64,000 nt of DNA from Calditrichia bacterium (GTDB lineage Bacteria; Calditrichota; Calditrichia; RBG-13-44-9; J075): the NCBI GenBank assembly GCA_028284905.1, contig JANQQU010000073.1, positions 62,001 to 126,000 on the forward strand. The letters run 5' to 3'. Made by a program: the position numbers and the translations under genes. Positions 1-7,926 of this stretch are shown here, piece by piece. The first letter of the stretch is position 1, and the number at the start of each line of letters is the position of its first letter. The notes under the pieces are model-generated. The model saw only the letters and a list, made by a program, of their open reading frames with translations, was not told where the DNA came from and ran no database searches.

Positions 1-45
1 GTTGATGAAGAGTATGACAAAATTGTCGGGGGCCGGACAAAATAA
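1..45 (+). CDS. 3' end of an unidentified gene (truncated by window edge)
   Basis: Frame 1 is open from the first base and reads VDEEYDKIVGGRTK before a TAA at 43-45. The stop is followed at once by a strong hairpin with a T run (44-74), which is what the end of a real transcript looks like. Only 14 residues are visible, so neither family nor function can be given. The assignment rests on frame plus terminator position and could be chance. Confidence 0.4.
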   Translation, partial: VDEEYDKIVGGRTK

Positions 46-74
46 GGGAGGCAAGTTGCTCTACCTCCCTTTTT
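44..74 (+). terminator. Rho-independent terminator
   Basis: The stem AAGGGAGG (44-51) pairs perfectly with CCTCCCTT (64-71), and a run of five T closes it at 70-74. It overlaps the TAA of the truncated gene entering the window and lies before the end of the oppositely oriented methyltransferase gene. Confidence 0.7.
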
Positions 75-127
75 AGAATTCATATAGTCGCTTGATCCAA
101 CGAGTGTTGTTTCGAATCAGAATACCT

Positions 128-871
128 TTATTTTCGGGCAGTTATGACCGGCTGGTAAAAGACGTCATCGTTGCGTTGGACGTCCCGGAAGCCAACCGAT
201 TCCATCAGGGAAACAACCCGATCGACACTAACCGAATAATATTGCGTGCGGAAAATGCGGGTTTCGCCTCGGGTGCTACCATCATCGCTGATGAAATACA
301 TGGCCAGATCGTAAACCATCCCTTTGAACTCCCACACCTGAAAAATGATGTGCTTGACGCCATCGATAATCTTCATGCCATAGGGTTCTACCCGGGTGCC
401 GCTGCGCTCGAAGCGATCATAGTCGCGCAGGGTGATAATGCAACCGCCGTCCGGTCGCAGGCATTGATAGAATTGTTCGCAGGCTCTTAAAATTTCCGCA
501 TCACTCAGCAGATGCGGAATAGCATTGTCGCAAGCCAGGAGAATGTCGAAGGTTGAGCGATGGTGACTGAATGCTTCCCGCATATCGGCCACGGAAAAAT
601 CAATAGATAACTTTCTTTCGCGGGCTTCTCTTTTCGCCCGATGAATGGCAGATGCGGAAAGGTCTGATCCAGTAACGCGATATCCTTTACCTGCCAGGCC
701 TAATGATTGCGTGCCAATCCCACAGGCGACATCCAGAATTGTAGTGACATCTCCCCATTCGTTGCGAATTAGTTCGTCAAACACTTTGCCCTGCCACTCG
801 ATACTTTCTTCCCAATCCTGAAAAATCAGATGATAAAAAGGTGAAAGCCTGTCATAAAAATCTGTTACCAA
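128..871 (-). CDS. Class I SAM-dependent methyltransferase
   Basis: A small soluble methyltransferase with a Rossmann-like SAM-binding fold. Motif I is ILDVACGIGTQ near residue 45-55, the acidic motif II residue is the Asp of VTGSDLS about 20 residues later, and a motif IV-like segment (FDILLACDNAIPHLL) follows. The substrate cannot be told from sequence. A TTG at 886 opens the frame, but it has no ribosome site. A second TTG at 871 sits six bases after AAAGGA and is preferred. The gene stands alone, reads away from the repeat-rich gap at 887-1311 and ends facing the terminator at 44-74. Confidence is high in the fold and low in any specific function. Confidence 0.85.
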   Translation of the reverse strand: MVTDFYDRLSPFYHLIFQDWEESIEWQGKVFDELIRNEWGDVTTILDVACGIGTQSLGLAGKGYRVTGSDLSASAIHRAKREARERKLSIDFSVADMREAFSHHRSTFDILLACDNAIPHLLSDAEILRACEQFYQCLRPDGGCIITLRDYDRFERSGTRVEPYGMKIIDGVKHIIFQVWEFKGMVYDLAMYFISDDGSTRGETRIFRTQYYSVSVDRVVSLMESVGFRDVQRNDDVFYQPVITARK

Positions 872-1046
872 TTTGCGTCCTTTCAAGACTGATAAACTTT
901 AAGATAAGCGGCTTTCGCAGGCGGCGCAATAATATTTCTTTGGTTGCGCTCCTGGCGTCGCTGATGGTTCCACTCCCTTCGGTCATTGATGGTTCCGTTC
1001 CCTGCCTTATTAAGCTGAAGCAATGGAATTGCCGCGGATGTAAGGG

Positions 1047-1236
1047 AAAATGCGGAACGGTACAAATGCGGAATTTGGAATGGCGAATGTGGAATGACTA
1101 AAATGTGGAATTGGGAATGGCGAATGTGGAGTGACTAAAATTTCGAATAGCGAATGTGGAATAAATTATTTAGACTCCGCATTCCGCATTCCGCATTCCG
1201 CATTCTGCATTCCGCATTTGTACCGTTCCGCATTTT
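1047..1236. repeat. GGAATGC word array forming a long inverted repeat
   Basis: This fills most of the 440-base gap between two divergent genes. The arms 1047-1074 and 1209-1236 are exact reverse complements over 28 bases. Inside them the right arm repeats ATTCCGC five times (one copy reads ATTCTGC), while the left half carries looser copies of GGAATG(C/G)(G/C)GAAT, so the hairpin extends imperfectly inward. No ORF or RNA family is recognisable. The stretch 887-1046 shows nothing identifiable. Confidence 0.8.
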
Positions 1237-1311
1237 AAAAACCCTTGAGGATCACTTGAAGTGTAGATTATGTTGCTGTTAAACTACCATGTCCCGGAAA
1301 CTGGAGGCCTT

Positions 1312-1857
1312 ATGGGGAAGCAGCCGGCATCAATTTCATTCGAACAGAACATTACGGCCATCAGCTTTATAATGGGGATGATTGTTTTCAACTACTGGAT
1401 GATGGGCATTGCTATTACGATTCTCAATCTTGGTTTAATTGCATCTTATCTAATTTGGAAGAAGCACTCCTGGCATCTGCGGACGGAGAAGATACTTCCT
1501 CTTTACCTTGCTGGTATTGCTTTGCAGATGCTTCATTTGGGAGAAGAATATTTAACTGGTTTTCAAACGGCATTACCAGCCTTGGTCGGGGAAGAATGGA
1601 GTGACAGTCAATTTCTCATCTTCAATTTCATCTGGTTATTCATTTTCACTTCTGCAGCGATTGGCGTCTTTCAAAAGTTTACGACAGCTTACCTGATTGT
1701 CTTCTTTTATGCAATAATGGGTGGTATTGTGAATGGTATTGCCCATCCGCTGTTGAGTATCTTTCAGGGCAATTACTTTCCCGGTACTTTTACCGCTTTG
1801 CCAGCGTTGGTAGTCGGTTACCTGTTGCTCAGGTTGTTGCTCAAGGAAAGGCTTTAA
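1312..1857 (+). CDS. HXXEE domain membrane protein
   Basis: A multi-pass inner membrane protein of about 181 residues with four to five hydrophobic helices. The family signature HLGEEY (His75, Glu78, Glu79) lies in the middle, and a second conserved-looking motif NGIAHP follows in the fourth helix, as in the HXXEE family (PF13787). That family has no established biochemical role. A frame opening at 1270 adds 14 residues, but GGAGG at 1303-1307 stands four bases before the ATG at 1312, so that start is chosen. It is a single gene preceded by the word-repeat gap and facing the GH31 gene tail to tail. Confidence 0.8.
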   Translation: MGKQPASISFEQNITAISFIMGMIVFNYWMMGIAITILNLGLIASYLIWKKHSWHLRTEKILPLYLAGIALQMLHLGEEYLTGFQTALPALVGEEWSDSQFLIFNFIWLFIFTSAAIGVFQKFTTAYLIVFFYAIMGGIVNGIAHPLLSIFQGNYFPGTFTALPALVVGYLLLRLLLKERL

Positions 1858-1882
1858 CAATTTTCATCTAAATTTAGATGCC

Positions 1883-4114
1883 TCATCTGCCGTTCAGCTC
1901 TTTTACTGAAAGGGAAGACGCTTTATTAACAAACACCCCCAACTCCCCTAGAGGCGCAGCTACCGTCAGCCATTTCCCCTCTTCCCCAACCTGCCAGCTT
2001 TCCTGCGACCACAAATGCGCCCATTCCCCTTTCGGTAAATAGACACGCACTTCATCCACACCAGGATCGAGCACCGGGGCAATCATCAGATCCGGGCCGA
2101 GCATGAATTGCTTGTGGTTAATTTTTTGCACTTCCGGATCGTTGGGATAATGGAGAAAGGGATGCCGTACCAGCGGCCAGCCTTTTTCCGCAGCTTCCTT
2201 ACCAAGTTGCTTGCGATATTCTGCCAGGGCAGCATAAATTTTTGCAAAGCGGGCGAAATGCTGGAAGGTCTCTTCGTCGCTATGAAACTGATGATTATTA
2301 TCCGGTTGATTTCCTTCGTGGGTACGAAAGACCGGCGTAAAAGCAGAGAGTTCCGTCCAACGCATGAATAACTCTTTGGAACGATGATAATCCTTTAAGG
2401 GATTGGTAATGGTAGTATAACCACCAATGTCACTGTGATTGAGACTATAGCCGGAAACCCCGCTGGAAAGCATCCCGGTCACCGCGGTTTTAATCCCATC
2501 ATAGTGATCCCAGCTCACCAGCTGATCACCTAGCCAGAATAAGGTAGTGTAACGAGGGCTGCGCATATAGCCGGAGCGGCTGAAGAAAACATACTCGTTG
2601 GATAAGGAATCACCCAGCGCTTCAATCGCCTCGCGGTTAATTTGCGCCCAATCTTCCGGATAACGATTGTGGGCAACAAACGCATCTTCCCCGGAATACA
2701 GTTGAGCGTCTGCGGGTAACGCCTCCCCAAAATCCGCCATCCAGCCTTTTGCGCCGCTGGCAATCAGCTGCTCCTGAATTACCGTCCGTATCCAGTCCCG
2801 CGCTTGCGGATTACTGAGATCGACCAATCCGGCGGAAAAATCGGTGTTAAGAATCATATAGGGTTGGTCATGCTCATCGCGAATCAGATAGCCCTTTTCG
2901 GCTGCTTCGTTAAAAAGATCCCGGCGAGCATTGGATTTATCCGCTACTGTTACCAAGAAGGGATTTATATAGGTCATCATCGCGATGCCGTCTTTTTCCA
3001 GCATATCCACCAGGGCTGTCCACTCTGGATAACGATCTTCATCAACTTCCCAGTTCCACCATAGCTGCTTTCCGAAAGAGGTTTTCCGTTGCCCGACCCA
3101 ATCCTGCAGCCAAAATGCCGCCACCGGCACCTCGTACTTTTGCAAGGCCTGATAAACCTCTTTCACACGAGCGGTGCCCCCTTGCATGCCAATTACAGCA
3201 CCTTGCTGAATCCAGTCCGGTAACTGACGCATCCGGCCAGCGTAACGAGTGTATGATTCGATTAACTCCAATGGGGACTCACCGGCCAATACCCGACCGG
3301 CCATCTGATTGGCAAAGACCGCTATCTGCACCCGGTCATTTTCCCGTAAATCAAATATGCTGTATTCGTAATTCTCCAGGAAAAGGGAACGCAACTCACT
3401 GGTAAGATAATGGGGCACGCCGGCGTAGGAAGTATGCCAATCCCCTCCAGCCCCGGCAGTGAGATCCGCCCCGGCAGTAATCGGCTGGGCCCCACGCCCG
3501 ATACCTTGCTCACTAACAATAATCGGCACCCGGCGGCCTTTCAAATCGAAATAGGTAAATTGCTCACCAAAGCCGTAAAAACTTTCTTCGGCGCTGGAAT
3601 GATAGGTGAGATAAATACGATTCACCGTAGGCCCTGAAACGGAAATTTGAAAACGCAAATGCCCTTCCGCTGCAATCGACCAACTCATCGTATAGGTCAG
3701 CGCATCATCTACACCAAAATTTCCTTTGATAATTATGCTGCTATCACTGCCATTAATGCTCGTAATTCTTTGATCGGTCCAGATCTTTGCGCGTTGGTCC
3801 TTCACGGTAAAAAGTCCCCGTGATTCTTTCACTGCCGCTTCGCCAAATCCACATTGTAGGAAACTTTTCCCGGGTAGGCTTTCCCAAAGTATTTTGTCAG
3901 AATCGTTAGCTGTGAATACTTTCAACGCAGCCCCATCATCTGCCTTACTCAAGCGCAGGACATATTCTCCGAGCAGATAATCTTTTAGTTCTACCGCATC
4001 TTCAACAGTTAACTTTCCCGTGGCAATTGACGGGGGCGTATCATCATGGAATAGCCAATACAGGCTCAGGGCAATTAGCAAAATCACAACAATATAGCGC
4101 TTCCGAATTCTCAT
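1883..4114 (-). CDS. GH31 alpha-glycosidase, sulfoquinovosidase-like, membrane-anchored
   Basis: A retaining alpha-glycosidase of 743 residues, very like the YihQ branch of GH31. A basic N-terminus plus hydrophobic helix (residues 5-22, no lipobox) predicts an anchor with the enzyme in the periplasm. The nucleophile is Asp461 (GWMADFGE) and the acid/base Asp530 (FWLGDQ). Measured from these, the QQRWY sulfonate-recognition set recalled for E. coli YihQ falls at Gln311, Gln337, position 350, Trp353 and Tyr566. Four match, but the expected Arg is Gln350. The enzyme may therefore cleave an ordinary alpha-glucoside rather than sulfoquinovosides. No sulfoglycolysis or transporter genes are nearby; the next genes downstream and upstream are unrelated. 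Confidence 0.9.
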   Translation of the reverse strand: MRIRKRYIVVILLIALSLYWLFHDDTPPSIATGKLTVEDAVELKDYLLGEYVLRLSKADDGAALKVFTANDSDKILWESLPGKSFLQCGFGEAAVKESRGLFTVKDQRAKIWTDQRITSINGSDSSIIIKGNFGVDDALTYTMSWSIAAEGHLRFQISVSGPTVNRIYLTYHSSAEESFYGFGEQFTYFDLKGRRVPIIVSEQGIGRGAQPITAGADLTAGAGGDWHTSYAGVPHYLTSELRSLFLENYEYSIFDLRENDRVQIAVFANQMAGRVLAGESPLELIESYTRYAGRMRQLPDWIQQGAVIGMQGGTARVKEVYQALQKYEVPVAAFWLQDWVGQRKTSFGKQLWWNWEVDEDRYPEWTALVDMLEKDGIAMMTYINPFLVTVADKSNARRDLFNEAAEKGYLIRDEHDQPYMILNTDFSAGLVDLSNPQARDWIRTVIQEQLIASGAKGWMADFGEALPADAQLYSGEDAFVAHNRYPEDWAQINREAIEALGDSLSNEYVFFSRSGYMRSPRYTTLFWLGDQLVSWDHYDGIKTAVTGMLSSGVSGYSLNHSDIGGYTTITNPLKDYHRSKELFMRWTELSAFTPVFRTHEGNQPDNNHQFHSDEETFQHFARFAKIYAALAEYRKQLGKEAAEKGWPLVRHPFLHYPNDPEVQKINHKQFMLGPDLMIAPVLDPGVDEVRVYLPKGEWAHLWSQESWQVGEEGKWLTVAAPLGELGVFVNKASSLSVKELNGR

Positions 4115-4150
4115 CGTCTCTCCACATTCGATACCAATAAATAATTGGCG

Positions 4151-4603
4151 TTAAGCTGCAGCTGCTTTGAAAGGATATCCTTTCCCAGTTTCCAAAAAGC
4201 TTTTTAAACTTCCCAGGAAATAATCCCATCCGGATTGGCAGATCTCGAAACATTGTAAGGTTGGTACCAACCCCTGATGCGTCAAAATTAGTTTGCTGCC
4301 CACTTCAGTAGTTTCAATCCTCCATTGGATAGAAGTGTCTTTCCACTCATCTTTTCTTGCGATCTTGTCCAGGTCGTGATTGGCCTCCAAAACTTGCCAG
4401 ATGAGCAGCTGGTTTTTGCTGGCCTCCAAAACAATCATCTGCCAACAAGTTGCTTTTTCGAAGCGTACAACTAATTTATCGCCGACCTGCCTGGCTTCGT
4501 TTGCTGATTCCGTCCACCATTTGTCAATTCGATTGGTAAGTGCCTGGTAGACAGCTTCCGGCCTTACCGATATCTTTATCTCTGTCGAATAACTTTTATC
4601 CAT
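4151..4603 (-). CDS. SRPBCC (AHSA1/START-like) domain protein
   Basis: A single-domain cytosolic protein of 150 residues with the helix-grip signature of the AHSA1-type SRPBCC superfamily: an N-terminal EIKISVRPEAVYQALTN strand-helix, a central KWWTE segment and a C-terminal helix GWDYFLGSLKSFLETG. These proteins bind small hydrophobic ligands or act as co-chaperone-like modules; the ligand here is unknown. The frame opens with a TTG at 4615, but the ATG at 4603 lies two bases after the stop of the upstream VOC gene, so translational coupling is likely. SRPBCC-VOC pairing is common in small stress or toxin-handling operons, which is only suggestive here. Confidence 0.85.
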   Translation of the reverse strand: MDKSYSTEIKISVRPEAVYQALTNRIDKWWTESANEARQVGDKLVVRFEKATCWQMIVLEASKNQLLIWQVLEANHDLDKIARKDEWKDTSIQWRIETTEVGSKLILTHQGLVPTLQCFEICQSGWDYFLGSLKSFLETGKGYPFKAAAA

Positions 4604-4605
4604 GA

Positions 4606-5052
4606 TTAATCCCAATTATCTTTCATTTCCTCGATACGGCGCGCCGCTTCCTCCGGGGTTAGATCTTCGATATGGGTGGCAATCCACCAGATGTTGCCAC
4701 TACCGTCCCGCACGCCCCCATAACGCTCACCGGCATGTGCCATATCCATCGGAGGCATAATTGATTTTCCTCCGGCTTTTAAAGCTTTCTCATAAATAGC
4801 ATCACAATTTTCCACATAGAGATAGATCGAGGCAGGCATCGGTCCGAAATCCTCCATCGGCTCTCCCATCATTATCCGGGAATCACCAATTTGCGCTTCG
4901 GCATGCATCACCGAACCATCCGGGCGCTTCAATCGCAAAAGCTCCTCGGCGGCGAAAGCGTTTTTTAGGAATTTCAGCAGCCTATCAACATTTTCGACCA
5001 TTAGGTAAGGGGTTATTGTATGATAACCATCCGGGATTGGTTTTACGGACAT
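4606..5052 (-). CDS. VOC family protein, PhnB-like glyoxalase
   Basis: A 148-residue vicinal-oxygen-chelate protein of the PhnB/bleomycin-resistance-like type. The N-terminus HTITPYLMVENVDRLLKFL and the closing half (HAGERYGGVRDGSGNIWWIAT) are the typical paired beta-alpha-beta-beta-beta modules, and a C-terminal acidic helix follows. The start is fixed by AGGAGGA six bases before ATG. It is first in a two-gene operon with the SRPBCC protein. Metal ligands cannot be assigned confidently and no substrate is inferred. Confidence 0.85.
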   Translation of the reverse strand: MSVKPIPDGYHTITPYLMVENVDRLLKFLKNAFAAEELLRLKRPDGSVMHAEAQIGDSRIMMGEPMEDFGPMPASIYLYVENCDAIYEKALKAGGKSIMPPMDMAHAGERYGGVRDGSGNIWWIATHIEDLTPEEAARRIEEMKDNWD

Positions 5053-5299
5053 TTTTCCTCCTGTTTGTTAGTATATATTTCACAGCACCCTTGCCGCTTT
5101 TTATAATACCACGAACGGAAATGCTAAAAAAGGACAATCTGGAGAGTTATGGTAGATTTTTACTAGATGCACTTTGGGAAAATGTCAATTGTTCCAGACG
5201 CCTCGCGCTTTTTTTCTTGTGAAAAATAATTCAACCGCCTATCTTTTCCTCTTATGATATTTTGCAGGCAATTATTGCAATCACGATTAAGGAATGTTA

Positions 5300-7360
5300 A
5301 TGCCTGAAAAACCGCTCTTAAAAAAAATACTCCATGAGATCAATTCGCGAAGAATTCTCCCGGCAGTGTTGCTATATGGGGCCGGGGCATTTACGGTTCT
5401 GGAAGCCACAGATATTTTATCCGACCGGTTCGGATGGCCGGCGGTTGTTTTTAAAATCGTCTTTACGTTAATAATTGCTGGCATCCCCATAACCCTGATC
5501 ATTGCCTGGTATCATGGCGAGAAGGGAAAACAGCATGTTCAGCGAACTGAAATTATTCTGGTTTCAATAATATCACTCATTGCCTTCGCGATCGTAATAA
5601 ATCTGATCATATCTGCCAAACCTCCCCCGAAACCAGAGATTATTACTTCCTCCCCACCGCGGGATTTACAAACAATCCGTTCCTTTATTCATCCGCCGGA
5701 AAAAACATCATTTGCCTATTACGGCATTGGGGGAAGCCATATTGCACTGGCGCCAAATGGGAAAATGCTCGCTTTTGTCGCCTCGGACTCATTGGGGAAT
5801 AATGCCATTTGGATTCGACAGCTAAACAACTTGAAGGCAGAAAAATGCCCGGGCAGCGAAGGCGCCAATTTCCCCTTTTGGTCGCCGGATAACCAGTTTA
5901 TCGGCTTTTTCTCCGAAGGAAAAATGAAGAAAGTGAATGTCTCCGGAGGACCGCCCTTAACGATTTGCGAAGTGAACAATGGCTGGAGTGCATCCTGGGG
6001 TGTTAAAGGAACAATTCTATTCGCCACTTCTCCCCCCAGTGTGGTTTATCAGGTAGCGGAAAATGGCGGAGCCCCATCTCCGGTTTCTGCTTTGGACACA
6101 ACCCGCAAGGAATGGACGCATCTCTGGCCGCAATTTTTACCGGATGGTGAGCATTTTTTCTTTCTGGCGGATATCAGCCGGGGCGGTATGGGCATTCGGG
6201 AGGGTAGTATTTTCCTCGCTTCTGCGGAAGCATACCAGGAAAACAGCGGTAAAAACAATAGCTGCAAATTCCTGTTCAATTCCCACTCGAATGTCGTTTT
6301 CTCTGCCGGTTATCTGTTATTTCTTAAGCAAAACACTTTGATGGCGCAGCCTTTTCAGCTAACTGATCATCAGCTAAACGGCGACCCGGTAGCCCTTGCG
6401 GAACAAGTGCAATATGACAATGCTTTCGGGCGGGGTGGCTATACAGTTTCCAATAATGGGGTATTGGTATATCAGGGGAGCAGTCGCCATGTAAAGTCCC
6501 ATCTCACCCTGCATAATCGCAGTGGTTCTCCACTCGAAGTCATCAGTCAATCCAGTTTAATGGAAGACCCGGAAATTTCTCCGGATGATGAAAGAATAGC
6601 GATTTCCCAGGTAGACGAATCCAATGGCAATGTTGACATCTGGATTCATAAACTGAACAAAAGCGCCAGTACCCGTTTTACTTTCAGCGAAGATTTTGAT
6701 GATGACCCTGTCTGGTCTCCGGATGGAGAGAGAATCGTTTTTGCATCCAACGGCAACCTTTATGAAAAACCGTCGAATGGCGCCGGACGAAAGCAGTTGT
6801 TTTTTGAGAAAACAGAAGATATTATTCCCAATGATTGGTCCAGCGACAGCTTACACATTATTTATACCTATCGCACTGGTATCAACCGTAATTTATGGTT
6901 TTTGCCGGTTGTTGGTGAAAGAAAGCCCTTCCCCCTCTCAGCAAGCAAATACACCGAACTGCATGGGCAATTTTCCCCGGATCATCGCTGGGTTGCTTAT
7001 GCGACCAATGAAACCGGAAGATACGAAATTTTTGTCCGTAATTTTCCACTTGCCGGTGGTAAATGGCAAATTTCTACAGATGGCGGTGTAATGCCCCGCT
7101 GGACAAAAGACGGAGCAGAATTGGTTTACCTCGCACCGAGCGGTATGCTTATGTCTGTGAAAGTTGACGGCAGTGCAAATATTTTTGCATCAGAAGTACC
7201 GCAAGCACTCTTCCAAACTTATATCAAATTTTTAACCGACCCCAAACATGCTTATGATGTTACCAATGATGGCAATATTTTTCTGATCAACCATGTGGAA
7301 AACGAGAAAAATATGGCGCTGACATTAATTGTTAACTGGCCGGAAGAATTAAGCCAATAA
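5300..7360 (+). CDS. Membrane-anchored PD40/WD40-like beta-propeller protein
   Basis: The first 110 residues hold three predicted membrane helices (about 20-40, 47-70 and 84-105) in the module that often precedes TPR or propeller domains in FCB and Gemmatimonadota adenylate-cyclase-like and kinase-like proteins. Here neither a kinase nor a cyclase is present. The rest is a TolB-like propeller with repeated SPDDERIAIS, WSPDGERIVFAS and SPDHRWVAYATN segments, ending FLINHVENEKNMALTLIVNW, a tail typical of this group. The propeller is predicted periplasmic. The ATG at 5300 is six bases after AAGGA, whereas the ATG at 5294 touches it, so 5300 is chosen. It probably binds a protein or peptide partner; no enzyme motif is seen. 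Confidence 0.85.
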   Translation: MPEKPLLKKILHEINSRRILPAVLLYGAGAFTVLEATDILSDRFGWPAVVFKIVFTLIIAGIPITLIIAWYHGEKGKQHVQRTEIILVSIISLIAFAIVINLIISAKPPPKPEIITSSPPRDLQTIRSFIHPPEKTSFAYYGIGGSHIALAPNGKMLAFVASDSLGNNAIWIRQLNNLKAEKCPGSEGANFPFWSPDNQFIGFFSEGKMKKVNVSGGPPLTICEVNNGWSASWGVKGTILFATSPPSVVYQVAENGGAPSPVSALDTTRKEWTHLWPQFLPDGEHFFFLADISRGGMGIREGSIFLASAEAYQENSGKNNSCKFLFNSHSNVVFSAGYLLFLKQNTLMAQPFQLTDHQLNGDPVALAEQVQYDNAFGRGGYTVSNNGVLVYQGSSRHVKSHLTLHNRSGSPLEVISQSSLMEDPEISPDDERIAISQVDESNGNVDIWIHKLNKSASTRFTFSEDFDDDPVWSPDGERIVFASNGNLYEKPSNGAGRKQLFFEKTEDIIPNDWSSDSLHIIYTYRTGINRNLWFLPVVGERKPFPLSASKYTELHGQFSPDHRWVAYATNETGRYEIFVRNFPLAGGKWQISTDGGVMPRWTKDGAELVYLAPSGMLMSVKVDGSANIFASEVPQALFQTYIKFLTDPKHAYDVTNDGNIFLINHVENEKNMALTLIVNWPEELSQ

Positions 7361-7411
7361 TATTCAGTTCTGTTGCCGGATTCGTAATGATTTAACCTAT
7401 AAGGGATAAAG

Positions 7412-7918
7412 ATGACAAACTATTCGGAAACAATCATTCCCTTAAGCAAAACGAAAAACATTCTTTTGTTAATTGGCGCTTTAATTTTTGTAGTTATCGG
7501 TGTTTTTATTTTTCTCTATGAAGGGAGTCTCTTCAAAAGAACCATGGGGATCGTTTCGGTAATTTTCTTCGGCGCATGTGGCATCATCGCCCTGAAAAAA
7601 TTGTTCGATACACAACCGGGCCTGATCCTCAATCAGGATGGAATCACTGACAACGCCAGCGGCTTCCCGCTCGGATTTGTCCCCTGGGAAGAAATTGTTG
7701 GTATTGGCGAGTATACTGCACATCGCCAAAAGTTTGTAGTGCTGCTTTTGCAAGACCCGGAAAAATATATTAACCAGGGCAGTGCGATTGCCCAGAAAAT
7801 GAAACGGGCCAATTTCAATTTGTGCGGTTCCCCATTTACAATCTCCGCGAATAGTTTACAAATCCGTTATGAAGACCTTTTCAGCCTGCTGGAAAGCAGG
7901 ATCACAGCTATGACATAA
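7412..7918 (+). CDS. STM3941-like membrane protein
   Basis: A 168-residue protein with two membrane helices near residues 17-37 and 44-63, followed by a soluble domain with the PH-like strand pattern GLILNQDGITDNASG and WEEIVGIGEY seen in the STM3941 family. The function is unknown in all members. A good ribosome site (AAGGGAT) precedes ATG. It lies 51 bases downstream of the propeller gene on the same strand and could share its transcript. It converges on tryptophanase with only eight bases between the stops and no visible terminator. Confidence 0.75.
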   Translation: MTNYSETIIPLSKTKNILLLIGALIFVVIGVFIFLYEGSLFKRTMGIVSVIFFGACGIIALKKLFDTQPGLILNQDGITDNASGFPLGFVPWEEIVGIGEYTAHRQKFVVLLLQDPEKYINQGSAIAQKMKRANFNLCGSPFTISANSLQIRYEDLFSLLESRITAMT

Positions 7919-7926
7919 AAACCATT

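Noticed and set aside
4606-5052. Antibiotic resistance (bleomycin/fosfomycin) call for the VOC proteins
   Set aside because: The superfamily is broad and neither VOC protein here has residues that prove drug binding.
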